DNA of 64,000 nt from CAVUCH01 sp963763095 (lineage in GTDB: Bacteria; Acidobacteriota; Vicinamibacteria; Vicinamibacterales; JAENWD01), in the NCBI GenBank assembly GCA_963763095.1, contig CAVXNR010000006.1:310001-374000 (forward strand), written 5' to 3'. The notes beneath the pieces are model-generated. The model was not told the origin of the DNA. It was given only the letters and a program-made list of their open reading frames with translations, and did not search any database. Positions 18,010-26,780 of this stretch are shown here, in pieces. A program made the position numbers and the translations under genes. Position 1 is the stretch's first letter, and each line of letters starts with the position of its first letter.

Positions 18010-19388
18010 CGAACCTCGGTCACGCCTTCGAACATGTCGGGCGGCAGGTGGATACCCGCCGCGCGGATCCGATCGGCGCACTTGGGGCGGACGCCGGTGG
18101 CGCGGAAGCGGCCGATGACCTTGCCGTCCTGCGTGACGCCGACCTTCTCGAACAGGAAGATCTCCTGCATCGTGATGACGTCGCCCTCCATGCCCGTGAT
18201 CTCCGCGATGCTGGTCACCTTACGGGAGCCGTCCGACATACGCGTCTGCTGCACGACCACCTGCACGGCGGCAGCGATCTGCTGACGCATGGCCTTCTCC
18301 GGCAAATTGACGTTTCCCATCGCGATCATCGTCTCGATGCGCGCGAGCGCGTCACGCGGGGTGTTGGCGTGGACGGTCGTGAGTGACCCATCGTGGCCGG
18401 TGTTCATCGCCTGCAGCATGTCGAGCGCCTCTTCACCACGCACCTCTCCGACCACTATGCGGTCGGGGCGCATGCGGAGGGCATTGATGACGAGCTGCCG
18501 CTGCTTCACCGCGCCCTTGCCTTCCACGTTCGGCGGACGCGTTTCCATCCGCACCACGTGCTCCTGGTGCAGCTGCAGCTCCGCGGCGTCCTCGATGGTC
18601 GCGATGCGGTCGCGGTCCGAGATAAAGCTGGACATGACGTTCAGCAGCGTCGTCTTGCCTGCGCCGGTGCCGCCGCTGATGATCGCGTTCAGCCGCGACT
18701 TCACGCACGCGCTGAGAAAGTCGAGCATCGGCCGCGTGAGCGCGCGGAACCCCACGAGGTCGTCCGCCTTCAGCCGGTCCTTCGGGAAGCGGCGGATCGA
18801 GAGCAGCGGGCCGTCCACGGCCAGCGGGGGGATGACCGCGTTCACGCGCGAGCCGTCTGCGAGGCGCGCATCCACCATCGGCGAGCTGTCGTCGACGCGA
18901 CGGCCGACGGCGCTCACGATCCGGTCGATGACCCGCATCAGGTGCTTGTCATCCTGGAAGGTCCCCGGCACACGCTCGAGCACACCGTGGCGCTCGACAT
19001 ACACCTGCTTGTACGTGTTCACGAGGATGTCGTTGATCGTCGGGTCGCGGAGCAGCGGCTCGAGCGGCCCGAGCCCGAAGACCTCGTCGAGGATGTCGCT
19101 GAGGATCTGCTCGCGCTCCGCCATGGTCAGCGGCTGGCTCTCTTCGCTGAGCAGCTCGAACAGCAGCGTCCGGATGTCGCCTTCGGCGCGGGCGCGGTCG
19201 ACCGACGCCAGCGCCTCGAGGTTCAGCCGGTTCAGCAGCTTCCGGTGGACGTTCGCCTTCAGCTGGATATATTGCGGGCGCGGTGGCTCCTGGCGCGCCG
19301 GGCGCCCCGGGCCCGCCGCGGGAGCCGCCGGAGACTTGGCTCCCGGAGGGCCACCAGGGGGCGGTGCGATGATCGAAGCCGTTGACAT
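18006..19388 (-). CDS. cpaF: Tad pilus assembly ATPase CpaF/TadA
   Basis: A 460-residue secretion ATPase powering Flp pilus assembly at the cytoplasmic face. A Pro/Ala-rich N-terminus (1-40) precedes the helical N-domain and the VirB11-like ATPase domain. Walker A is GGTGAGKTT near 219; the Asp and His boxes lie in RMRPDRIVVGEVRGEEALDM and TGHDGSLTTVHANTPRDAL. It overlaps tadB and follows the CpaE-like gene by 51 bp. Confidence 0.96.
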   Translation of the reverse strand: MSTASIIAPPPGGPPGAKSPAAPAAGPGRPARQEPPRPQYIQLKANVHRKLLNRLNLEALASVDRARAEGDIRTLLFELLSEESQPLTMAEREQILSDILDEVFGLGPLEPLLRDPTINDILVNTYKQVYVERHGVLERVPGTFQDDKHLMRVIDRIVSAVGRRVDDSSPMVDARLADGSRVNAVIPPLAVDGPLLSIRRFPKDRLKADDLVGFRALTRPMLDFLSACVKSRLNAIISGGTGAGKTTLLNVMSSFISDRDRIATIEDAAELQLHQEHVVRMETRPPNVEGKGAVKQRQLVINALRMRPDRIVVGEVRGEEALDMLQAMNTGHDGSLTTVHANTPRDALARIETMIAMGNVNLPEKAMRQQIAAAVQVVVQQTRMSDGSRKVTSIAEITGMEGDVITMQEIFLFEKVGVTQDGKVIGRFRATGVRPKCADRIRAAGIHLPPDMFEGVTEVR

Positions 19389-19439
19389 GGGAGGTCTACC
19401 TTTTCACAACTACGCGGAGTCCGACCACTCGACTCCCGC

Positions 19440-20612
19440 CTACCAGCTGAAGAAACTGAAACTGAGCGCCGACTTCTTCTTCTCGACCGCCTGGGCATCC
19501 TGCGGATCACCGGGCGAGATGAGTCCTTTGCTGAAGCGGCCGAACTGCCCCGCCATCTCGGACCCATTTGACAGCGCGAGCGGGACGCCCGAGTTGAGGG
19601 CGGAGGAGACCGTGGCGTAGTCGTTCGGAAACGTGTGGTGCACCGTGTACCCGAGCGCCGTCTCGATCTGGGTCGCGGTCACGCCCGCCGCCCCGCCGCG
19701 ATTGAGCAGGATCCGGACCCGCTCGCCGCCGATGCCCAGCTGCCGCACGCGCTCGATGAACCGCTGCGCGTTGCGCACCGACGGCACGTCCGGCGTGACG
19801 ACAACAAAGACGCTGTCGGCGGCATACAGCGCGCCCAGCGAGCACGAGTTGATGGCGTTGCCCGCGTCCACGATGACGTAGTCGTAAGCCCGGCCCAGCA
19901 CGCGGAACAGCTCCTCGATGGCGCCCGCGTCCGCCGCCGACGGACGGTCGGCCTGGTCGGATCCAGCCAGAATCTCGAGTTCAGACTTGTGCTTGGCGAC
20001 AAGTTCCTTGAGGAAGTCGCGATCGAGCCGGTGCAGATTGTCGATGGCGTCGAGCACCGTGAAGCGGGGGCGCATCCCGAGGAACAGCGCCACCTCACCG
20101 AAGCACGGCTTCAGATCGAGAATCAGCGCCGGGCGCTTCGTCTGCCGGCACAGCTCCACCGCAGCGTTCACCGCCACCGTCGTTGTCCCTGCACCGCCCT
20201 TCGCGCCAAAGAACACGAGGGTCTGGGACGGCTGGGTTGCGGCCGTGCTGGACGATTCCCGCCGGGCCGCCGCGCGCCGGACCGCCGCATGGAACGGTTC
20301 CTCGGGCACGGGCCACATGAAGAACTCGTTGGCGCCGGCACGCATCGATTGCAGGATGAGATCCGGGTCCGCCGTCTCCGCGATTGCAAAGATAGTGAGC
20401 GCGGGATGCCCCGCCCGAAGCCGCTCGATGGCTCCGAGGCCGCCAGGGGCGTCGGCCCGGATGTCCACGAAGGCGAGGTCCGGCTCCATGTACTCCGGCC
20501 TGCGGGCGTCCTCGACGATGCCGATTGGGACACTGCCGGATCGCACCAGGCGGCCGAAGTCGCGACGGAAGTCGTCGTCGCTGCTGACCAGGAAAGCGGC
20601 AAGCTGCGCCAT
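19440..20612 (-). CDS. cpaE: CpaE/TadZ-like pilus localisation ATPase
   Basis: A 390-residue protein. Residues 1-120 form a receiver-like domain (AAFLVSSDDDFRRDF, EPDLAFVDIRADAPGG, MRAGANEFFMWPV). Residues 135-370 are a MinD/ParA-type ATPase with deviant Walker A FFGAKGGAGTTTVAVNAAVE and DYVIVDAGNAINSCSLGAL. In Tad systems this family sets the cell position of the pilus machine. The ATG at 20612 is favoured over the GTG at 20618 because it clears the TadG stop (TGATCATG). Confidence 0.9.
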   Translation of the reverse strand: MAQLAAFLVSSDDDFRRDFGRLVRSGSVPIGIVEDARRPEYMEPDLAFVDIRADAPGGLGAIERLRAGHPALTIFAIAETADPDLILQSMRAGANEFFMWPVPEEPFHAAVRRAAARRESSSTAATQPSQTLVFFGAKGGAGTTTVAVNAAVELCRQTKRPALILDLKPCFGEVALFLGMRPRFTVLDAIDNLHRLDRDFLKELVAKHKSELEILAGSDQADRPSAADAGAIEELFRVLGRAYDYVIVDAGNAINSCSLGALYAADSVFVVVTPDVPSVRNAQRFIERVRQLGIGGERVRILLNRGGAAGVTATQIETALGYTVHHTFPNDYATVSSALNSGVPLALSNGSEMAGQFGRFSKGLISPGDPQDAQAVEKKKSALSFSFFSW

Positions 20613-20614
20613 GA

Positions 20615-21763
20615 TCACTCCACGAGACGGATGACGGTGGGGAACGCTCCGGCGGGTATGGGAACCCCGGTCGGAGTCACGACGCCGGGAACGGGCGTGA
20701 TCCGGCCATAGACGTTGTTGCCGCTCCGGGTTTCGATGAAGAAGCCGAGAAAGTTGGCGACCTTCAGGTCGGTGTTCCGGCCTTGCTGCACGCCGATCGC
20801 GTAGTAGACGGGGTCATACAAGGGAATGATCGCGACACGCGGGCTGGGGTGCTGGTTGCTGACCACCCGCTGGCCGTTCCAGTGCGCGTTCGGGTCCCGC
20901 GCAATCAGAGCGTCGATCCCCGAGTTGGTGGGTCCGACCATGCTGCCCGGCTCCATCAGGAGCAGGTCACCGATGCTGACAATCTGAGTGTTGCAATTCG
21001 CGATATTCCAGTCGTACAGGGAGCCGCCGGTCAGATTCGCCATCGACCACGAGAAGTAGAAGCTGGGCTGAATCTGGTTGCCCGTGCCCGCGCGAAGCAT
21101 CATCGAATGGCCGATGTCGCGATACGTGTACCCCGTGTAGCTGGAGCTCGTGACCGGCCGGTAGACGTCCGGATTGGCGAGCACGTTGTTGTGGCTGTCG
21201 GTGTAGTCGAACCAGTTGGCGTTTCCCGTCTGCTCGATCCAGCGGTCCGGGATGATGAACGGCTTGGCGCATTGGACAGATGCCGTCGGTGATGCCTCGG
21301 CCGTTGCGCTGGCGTTGATGTCCACGCTCGCCACGCCGAAGATGCCGCCGAGCAGCGTCGGCACTGACCCGCTGCAGCCGGTGCAGGTTCCGCTCGCCGC
21401 AGTGCGACGGACCTCCACGTGCACCCGGTTGTTCGCCCCTGCGGGCGACAATGGAAAGGTCACGTCGGCGCCTTGAATGTCCACCGGCCGTCGCATGACG
21501 GTGTTCGCGCGCGCGGCGCCGAGGGCACTCTGGACGGCCGGACCGCTGATGGACCGGTTGGCGAAATCGTCGTTCGCGAGGGCCACGGCGCCGGCGAGAG
21601 CGGCGGCATCAGCCGCCGTCTGCGCCTGGGCGCGAGCGGTCATGAACATGCCGACGTCAATGGCCAGGGTCGCCGACGCAAGAAAGGCCATGAACCCCAT
21701 GGCGACAAAGACCAGCGACATGCCACCCTCGTCGCGATGCAGCCGATTGAGCATAGGATTCAT
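20615..21763 (-). CDS. tadG: TadG-like pilus assembly protein
   Basis: A 382-residue protein whose N-terminus holds a pseudopilin-like helix (GGMSLVFVAMGFMAFLASAT, then AIDVGMFMTARAQAQTAADA), the hallmark of the TadE/TadG group. A large extracytoplasmic domain follows, with a Cys pair in SGTCTGCSGS. The C-terminal part is beta-rich without a recognised enzyme motif. The ATG at 21763 has a strong ribosome site (gagaggag); an upstream in-frame ATG at 21781 is less likely. Confidence 0.87.
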   Translation of the reverse strand: MNPMLNRLHRDEGGMSLVFVAMGFMAFLASATLAIDVGMFMTARAQAQTAADAAALAGAVALANDDFANRSISGPAVQSALGAARANTVMRRPVDIQGADVTFPLSPAGANNRVHVEVRRTAASGTCTGCSGSVPTLLGGIFGVASVDINASATAEASPTASVQCAKPFIIPDRWIEQTGNANWFDYTDSHNNVLANPDVYRPVTSSSYTGYTYRDIGHSMMLRAGTGNQIQPSFYFSWSMANLTGGSLYDWNIANCNTQIVSIGDLLLMEPGSMVGPTNSGIDALIARDPNAHWNGQRVVSNQHPSPRVAIIPLYDPVYYAIGVQQGRNTDLKVANFLGFFIETRSGNNVYGRITPVPGVVTPTGVPIPAGAFPTVIRLVE

Positions 21764-21832
21764 GGGGCTCCTCTCTTTCACGGTTACGTCTCTCCGGTCC
21801 TTCCGCCCATGCGGTGACCGTGTCGACGCTTG

Positions 21833-23818
21833 TTAGTTCTGCTTCTGTCCGAGCGCCGATTCGTACTGCTTCTGCGCGGACTTGAGCTTCTGCTCGGCGC
21901 GCGCGATCTCCTCGGCGCGTGCCTTGTCGATCTCCGCCTGGCGTCTGGCCGCCTCGGCCTGCCGTTTGTGCAGCTCGGCTTCCAGCCGCGCCTGCTCCTT
22001 CGCGGCCTTCTCCGCCTGAACTTTCTCAGCGGCGGCTTTCTTCGCGTCAACCTTGGCCTGTGCCGCCGCAGCCTTGCGGTCGCGCTCATCCTGTTCGGCC
22101 GCGGCACGGGCCTGCGCCTTCGCCGCCGCGCGAGCCTTGCTGTCGGCCTCCGCCCTCGCTGCCGCGGCTTTCTTCGCCGCCGCGCCAGCCTTGCTGTCGG
22201 CCCCCGCTTTTGCGGCCGCGGCTTTCTTCGCCGACGCCTGGTCTGGAGGTGCCTGGTGTTCCGCAGCTTTGCGATCTCCCGCCGGAGCACTTGTCTGCTC
22301 GCTGGCGGGGGCCGCGGGATCCTTCAGATCGCCCGTGCGGCCCGGTGTTCCGTGAGGAGCTGCAGACTGCGGGGGAGGCGCCTCTGTCGATGGCTGCGAC
22401 TTCTGGTCGCGATTCCACGGCGCCGGGGTCGGGGTGGTCTTGTTCAGCGGCGCCATGAACGGCTCCGCCATGTCGGGGACCGAGGACGATACGCCCGTGG
22501 AATTCCGCCGGAGGATCGTCGGCGTGATCATCACCACCAGCTCCGTCTGATCCTTGCGCGCCGCCTTGCTCCGGAACAGCAGGCCGAGAATGGGAATGTC
22601 ACCGATCCCCGGGATCTTGGACATCTGGGATGTGACTGTGTTGTTCATGAGGCCGGCGACCGCGAACGTCTGGCCGTCCTGCAGCTCGACCTCGGTCTCG
22701 GTCCGCCGTGTCGAGATCGCGGGCACGCGGAAGCCCTGGAGTATGACGGCGTTGCCGAAGTCGAGCGAGCTGACCTCCGGGCGAACCTTCAGCTTGATCA
22801 GCTCGGTGCCGACGATGGTCGGAGTGAAGCTGAGCCTGACGCCGTATTCCTTGAACTGGATGCTGATGCTCGTTGCGCCGCCTTGCCCCTGCACGACGGG
22901 GTACGGGTACTCCCCACCGGCGAGGAAGCTGGCCTCCTTGCCGTCTTCGGCGATCAGGTTGGGTTCCGCCAGACTCTGGAACAGTCCCTTTTCCTGCAGC
23001 GCACGGACCGACGCGCCCAGCGCGTTCTTCGAATCGAACAGGAACAGGTTCAGGTAGTCGCTGAACACCAGCGCCTTGCCGAGGGTCGGGTTCTGCTGGT
23101 CGAAGAAGGGTGCCGAGAACTGCTGCGTCGTCGAGCGGCCGAACGTTCCGTCCTTGCCGTCGGCAAAGAAGGAGACACCGAGCTCGCGCATGGCGGTCCG
23201 GCTCACTTCTGCGAACCGCACGCGCAGCAGCACCTGCCTCGAGGCCATCCCCTCCTGCTGTTTCAGCAGGTTGACGACATCCTCTTTCTTCTCGACGTAG
23301 CCGGCCGCGACTTCGGCGGCCTTGTCCATCGTGTACTTGCCCGAGACCGCTCCCGACAGCACCACGTCCGCGCCGTTGCTCGCGACGGTGATCTTCTCAC
23401 CAGGGAACAACTGCGTCAGCCGCGCCGAGAGTTCGCTCAAATCGCGCTGGACGATGACTTCGTAGCGGGAGATGCCGCCGGAGCGGTCCCACACGAACAT
23501 GGAGATGGTTCCCGGTGCCTTCCCATGCAGCAGAAGCTGCTGCGGTGTTGTCACCATCGCATCCGCAATGTTGGGAATCGTCAGCGAGACACGCGTGATC
23601 GGTTGTCCCACCGAAATGACCGCAGAGCGGCCCACGAGCAGCTGCACCGTGCTGCCGCGAGTCTCGGTTGCGCCGGCGTCTGCCGGCTCGTTGTTGCGCG
23701 CGATCGTTCCCTGCAGCGTCTGCGCGTGCGGGGCCGCGATGCTGACGATGACGAATAGTGCGACGGCGCGCAGCGGGCTCATCGGCCGGGGGGCGCCTGA
23801 CGCAGGCCTGGGGCTCAT
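21833..23818 (-). CDS. cpaC: Tad pilus outer-membrane secretin CpaC/RcpA with long Lys/Ala-rich C-terminal tail
   Basis: A 661-residue secretin. Signal peptide at 1-33; the N-terminal pilus/secretin domain includes LLVGRSAVISVGQPITRVSL and a BON-like segment (VASNGADVVLSGAVSGKYTM). The secretin core follows, with SLAEPNLIAEDGKEASFLAG and TRRTETEVELQDGQTFAVAG, ending IPILGLLFRSKAARKDQTEL. After about residue 440 comes a Pro-rich linker, then some 160 residues of Ala/Lys/Glu/Arg repeats predicted to be a long helix or coiled coil, which ordinary CpaC proteins lack. The ATG at 23818 has a textbook ribosome site (aggagg) and follows cpaB closely. Confidence 0.93.
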   Translation of the reverse strand: MSPRPASGAPRPMSPLRAVALFVIVSIAAPHAQTLQGTIARNNEPADAGATETRGSTVQLLVGRSAVISVGQPITRVSLTIPNIADAMVTTPQQLLLHGKAPGTISMFVWDRSGGISRYEVIVQRDLSELSARLTQLFPGEKITVASNGADVVLSGAVSGKYTMDKAAEVAAGYVEKKEDVVNLLKQQEGMASRQVLLRVRFAEVSRTAMRELGVSFFADGKDGTFGRSTTQQFSAPFFDQQNPTLGKALVFSDYLNLFLFDSKNALGASVRALQEKGLFQSLAEPNLIAEDGKEASFLAGGEYPYPVVQGQGGATSISIQFKEYGVRLSFTPTIVGTELIKLKVRPEVSSLDFGNAVILQGFRVPAISTRRTETEVELQDGQTFAVAGLMNNTVTSQMSKIPGIGDIPILGLLFRSKAARKDQTELVVMITPTILRRNSTGVSSSVPDMAEPFMAPLNKTTPTPAPWNRDQKSQPSTEAPPPQSAAPHGTPGRTGDLKDPAAPASEQTSAPAGDRKAAEHQAPPDQASAKKAAAAKAGADSKAGAAAKKAAAARAEADSKARAAAKAQARAAAEQDERDRKAAAAQAKVDAKKAAAEKVQAEKAAKEQARLEAELHKRQAEAARRQAEIDKARAEEIARAEQKLKSAQKQYESALGQKQN

Positions 23819-23827
23819 GCAATCCTC

Positions 23828-24688
23828 CTAACGAACGACTTCTTCGGAACGCTTGTCACCACGGATCATCTCAACTGTCACCGTCGGTTCGACGTGCACC
23901 GCCGCGAGCACCGGAGCTGGGGGAACGAAACGCCGCGAGCGCGCCGGCGCAACCAGCTTCGCGGCAGGCGCGTCGCCGAGCAGGCCCGCGGGCCGCACGC
24001 CCGCCGTGACCGGCGAGCTCTGATCGAGCGGGTTGCGCAGCGCGAGCTGAATCTTGCCTTCCGTGCTGGCGAGCGTCAGGCGCTCGGCCTGCTCTGGATC
24101 CACGAGCAAAGTCACGACGGTGACGGGCATCGGCTTGCCCCCCTCACCGTCCTGTTCCATCTTCGTGCCCGCAGCGAGCACCTGGACGTTCGTCAACACC
24201 ACCTTCGACGTGGTGTCGGCCTTCTGGTCCGTCGCGCTCGCCACCGCGACGACGTCCACCCGCGTGCCGGGCAGCACGTAGCCGGCAACGCCGATGACCT
24301 CGTTGACGCGGACCGACACTGCGCGTTCCCCCTCGGGAATCATGATCGGCAGGCCACTGCCCGCCTCCTTCGACGCAAGCTTCATCGGCAGGATCAATTC
24401 GTTCTGGATGAGGGGCATCACGAGCCCTCGGCCGACGACCTCCTCGGGCTTTTCGAACACGCCCGCGGGCAGTGCGGCAGCCGGCCACTCGACGATGCGG
24501 ACGTCTTCAGCGCGGATCGCCGAGCCGACCGGAAGGTCGGCCGCGGAGACGACCACCGACCGCGTCGGCACCGACGACGAGGCCGCCGACGCCGGCATGT
24601 TCTTGACGTAACTGTAGGTGCCGTAGGCAAGGCCGCCGCCGGCGGCAATCGCGACGAGCAGCACGAGAAGCAAGCGGATGCGGGCCAT
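23828..24688 (-). CDS. cpaB: Flp pilus assembly protein CpaB/RcpC
   Basis: A 286-residue protein. An N-terminal membrane anchor (LLLVLLVAIAAGGGLAYGTY) precedes a SAF domain (SVVVSAADLPVGSAIRAEDV, VVGRGLVMPLIQNELIL) and the RcpC domain (VSVRVNEVIGVAGYVLPGTR, VDVVAVASATDQKADTTSKV). CpaB works in the periplasm with the secretin. The ATG at 24688 has ribosome site aggag; the upstream in-frame start at 24730 is not needed. It ends 10 bp before cpaC. Confidence 0.93.
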   Translation of the reverse strand: MARIRLLLVLLVAIAAGGGLAYGTYSYVKNMPASAASSSVPTRSVVVSAADLPVGSAIRAEDVRIVEWPAAALPAGVFEKPEEVVGRGLVMPLIQNELILPMKLASKEAGSGLPIMIPEGERAVSVRVNEVIGVAGYVLPGTRVDVVAVASATDQKADTTSKVVLTNVQVLAAGTKMEQDGEGGKPMPVTVVTLLVDPEQAERLTLASTEGKIQLALRNPLDQSSPVTAGVRPAGLLGDAPAAKLVAPARSRRFVPPAPVLAAVHVEPTVTVEMIRGDKRSEEVVR

Positions 24689-24760
24689 CGGTCTAATCTC
24701 CTGAATGGGGACGTGGCAGCCGGCGTTCACCAGCGGCTCTCGCCTGTCGCCCCGCGCGTG

Positions 24761-25192
24761 TTATTCCTGTCGCATCAGCGCCTGGGCGCTCATCGTCAGA
24801 GCCCCGCCCGCCGTGGTGGAGCCTGCGACGAGGGTCGCGATCGGCTGCAGGGCCACGAACGTGTAGGGATAATTCACGGTGACACGTGCTGCCGGCATCG
24901 CGTTCCCGTTGACGGTGAGCGTGGCCGCGTTATCCACAACGACGCCGGCCGTGCTCCAGCCCGTGAGCTGTCCCGCCTGCATGTAGTCGCGCACGCGCTG
25001 GGTGACGCCCGTCGAGGTAGCGCTGGGGAGCACGGCGATTCGGGCACCCTCGCGCGCCGCATTGGTGATCACCTGCCACGTCTGGTATGCGCGTCCAAAC
25101 TCGAAGATGCCGACGGACACCAGGAGCAGGAGGGGAATCGTGATCGCGGCTTCGACCAGCGCCGCCCCCTTTTCCGATCTCCACTTGCGCAT
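24761..25192 (-). CDS. tadE: TadE-like pseudopilin
   Basis: A 143-residue TadE-family protein: MRKWRSEKGAALVEAAITIP, then LLLLVSVGIFEFGRAYQTW. This is the classic Gly-X-X-X-X-Glu pseudopilin N-terminus with the following helix, and NAAREGARIAVLP comes next. It would be processed by the prepilin peptidase encoded just upstream (CpaA) and act as a minor pilin. The C-terminal domain is beta-rich. Confidence 0.9.
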   Translation of the reverse strand: MRKWRSEKGAALVEAAITIPLLLLVSVGIFEFGRAYQTWQVITNAAREGARIAVLPSATSTGVTQRVRDYMQAGQLTGWSTAGVVVDNAATLTVNGNAMPAARVTVNYPYTFVALQPIATLVAGSTTAGGALTMSAQALMRQE

Positions 25193-25203
25193 ACGTCACT
25201 CCT

Positions 25204-25719
25204 CTACTGCCACATCGTTGCGAACACGGCCCCGAGCGCGAGCGCGGGACCGTAGGCGAATCGTGTCCGGGGCGCGGCCGCGTCGATGGCAGCCTTTGCC
25301 GCTGCGGGATCGACGACCAGCTGCGCGGTGCGTGACATCGTGGTCACCAGGCGCCCGCGGCGCCACGCGTGCGCGAGAGCCAGCGCGCCACCCGCGACGG
25401 CGCCGACGAGGAACGCCACGACGATCTGCTGGGGCCCGAGCACTGTGCCGAGCGCCGCCATCAGCTTGACGTCGCCCCCGCCGGTCCCGCCGTATAGCCG
25501 GCCCGGCAACATGAGGGCAAACCCGAGTACACCTCCCGCCACCGCGAGCGGCAGCGTCGTGTCGGTGAGTCCCAGCGCGGCAAGTGTCAGCCCCACAAGA
25601 GCGGTTCCCGCCGTGAGCGCGTTCGGGATGCGTCCCGTTCGCACGTCGATGGCCGCTGCGACCACCGCCGCCACGATGACGACGGTGGTTTGGAGTGCGT
25701 CAGATGTTGCTGGCAGCAA
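25204..25719 (-). CDS. cpaA: Prepilin peptidase CpaA (A24 family)
   Basis: A membrane aspartic peptidase of up to 171 residues that trims the Flp and TadE leaders. The two catalytic Asp motifs are IDVRTGRIPN near 24 and GGDVKLMAALG near 80, inside several membrane helices. No methyltransferase domain is present, as usual for CpaA. The only good start is TTG at 25719, inside the end of the upstream pilin gene (20-bp overlap); a GTG at about 25674 would trim the first helix. Confidence 0.9.
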   Translation of the reverse strand: MLPATSDALQTTVVIVAAVVAAAIDVRTGRIPNALTAGTALVGLTLAALGLTDTTLPLAVAGGVLGFALMLPGRLYGGTGGGDVKLMAALGTVLGPQQIVVAFLVGAVAGGALALAHAWRRGRLVTTMSRTAQLVVDPAAAKAAIDAAAPRTRFAYGPALALGAVFATMWQ

Positions 25720-25873
25720 TGGTTTGCCAGAACACCGCGTTGATGGTGGTGCCGACCGCCGTGACTGCGCCCACGGCGACGACCGTGATGAGAGCGACCA
25801 GCATCGAGTATTCGAGCAGGTCCTGACCCTCAGCGTCCTTCAGCGACCGTGTGAATCGGAGCAACGTGTTCAT
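25700..25873 (-). CDS. Flp-type pilin (second copy)
   Basis: A 57-residue Flp pilin: short leader MNTLLRFTRSLKDAEG, then cleavage before QDLLEYSMLVALITVVAVGA and a hydrophobic helix. It is shorter and less basic in the leader than the upstream copy. It lies after a strong hairpin that separates it from the first pilin, so it is probably expressed at a lower level. Its end overlaps cpaA, tying it to the assembly genes. Confidence 0.88.
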   Translation of the reverse strand: MNTLLRFTRSLKDAEGQDLLEYSMLVALITVVAVGAVTAVGTTINAVFWQTIAASNI

Positions 25874-25888
25874 CTCATTCACCCGCTG

Positions 25889-25936
25889 CACCGGCGCACA
25901 GGGCACGGGCGACTGCCCAGCCCTGTGCGCCTGGTG
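25889..25936 (-). terminator. Strong stem-loop between the two Flp pilin genes
   Basis: The arms caccggcgcacaggg (25889-25903) and ccctgtgcgcctggtg (25921-25936) pair over 15 bp with a single bulged base, around a 17-nt loop. There is no clear U-tract, so it may act as a partial terminator, an RNA-processing stop or a stabiliser of the upstream pilin mRNA rather than a full terminator. Confidence 0.7.
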
Positions 25937-25944
25937 CCGCGTGA

Positions 25945-26115
25945 CTAGAGAGCCGCCGCGATCGCCTCGAACTGGGTGACCACCGCGCCGCCGGCCGCCG
26001 TGATGGCCGCCACGGCCACGATCGCGATCAGCGCCACGAGCAGTGCGTACTCGAGCAGGTCCTGGCCTTCGCTGTCGCGGCGGATGGCAGCAATGAAATT
26101 CACAAGAGCGTTCAT
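25945..26115 (-). CDS. flp: Flp-type major pilin
   Basis: A 56-residue Flp pilin: MNALVNFIAAIRRDSEG, then QDLLEYALLVALIAIVAVAA, the conserved cleavage and Glu-Tyr motif, and a C-terminal helix. It is the first gene after the promoter and has the best ribosome site of the locus (gcaggaggacgac before ATG), as expected for the most abundant product. An upstream in-frame ATG at 26247 lies before the mapped sigma-54 element and is not the start. Confidence 0.92.
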   Translation of the reverse strand: MNALVNFIAAIRRDSEGQDLLEYALLVALIAIVAVAAITAAGGAVVTQFEAIAAAL

Positions 26116-26193
26116 GTCGTCCTCCTGCGCCGGGGTGAGCGGCGCTTGTTGTTGAGAGTTACGGCCCGTGTCGGACCGCGTGTGGCAGACGAC

Positions 26194-26212
26194 ATCGCAA
26201 CGGATGTGCCGG
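26194..26212 (-). promoter_or_regulatory. Putative sigma-54 promoter for the Tad pilus operon
   Basis: On the minus strand the sequence ccGGCACatccgTTGCgatg has GG at 26210-26209 and GC at 26198-26197 with exactly 10 bases between, the -24/-12 spacing of sigma-54 promoters. Transcription would start near 26185, leaving a 70-nt leader before the pilin ATG. Further upstream, ttaagc (26240-26245) and gcttag (26261-26266) form an imperfect inverted pair that could bind an activator. The 376-bp region 26116-26491 holds nothing else I can identify. Confidence 0.6.
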
Positions 26213-26491
26213 GGACGGCCGCACACCGCCGACACGACCTTAAGCACAGCGCAATCGGGCGCTTAGCGGCCGTGCGTCGCACGAAAGGCGGGGCGGGCGT
26301 TTCACCAGTCAGGATGCAGCCACCCACGAGTTCTGTAAGCGGTCGCTCGGAATCGTGATGAATTCGTCTCAGGCATCGAGCGCTGGATCGTCACGGTCGG
26401 CACGTGGGGCCTTCGCGCAAAGGCATTGCTGCCGATATAGAGACTGGGGCGGACGGGCATACGCCTTGCGATACGCGGCAGGGGAAGAACT

Positions 26492-26779
26492 GTGAAGAGG
26501 ATCTCACTGACACTACGGGCGCGCGATCTGGCCACCTCCATGGCGGGGTTCGGCGCCGTGCTCGGTACGCTCATCGTGTTCGACGAACGGGTCGCGCGAC
26601 AGCTCGCCATTCTGAGCAAGCGCGCGCCGGAACACGAACTGCTGGTGATGCGCGACTGGTTCGGATCGCTTGGCTCCGCGGTGGCCGCAGCCGCTCGCGA
26701 TCAAAGCATCGACCATGCGCCGATGCTGGTGTTCACGGCCGTCGCCATCCTGCTGGTGATCTTCATGGTCAGGACCTGA
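26492..26779 (+). CDS. Small two-helix membrane protein
   Basis: A 95-residue protein from a GTG start preceded by ggggaag. A first hydrophobic stretch (ATSMAGFGAVLGTLIVF) and a C-terminal helix (PMLVFTAVAILLVIFMVRT) flank a charged middle (KRAPEHELLVMRDWFGSLGS). I recognise no family. It is divergent from the Tad operon and its stop is one base before the next gene's GTG (TGA-A-GTG), so it is co-translated with the Glu/Arg-repeat protein and may anchor it at the membrane. Confidence 0.7.
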   Translation: MKRISLTLRARDLATSMAGFGAVLGTLIVFDERVARQLAILSKRAPEHELLVMRDWFGSLGSAVAAAARDQSIDHAPMLVFTAVAILLVIFMVRT

Positions 26780-26780
26780 A

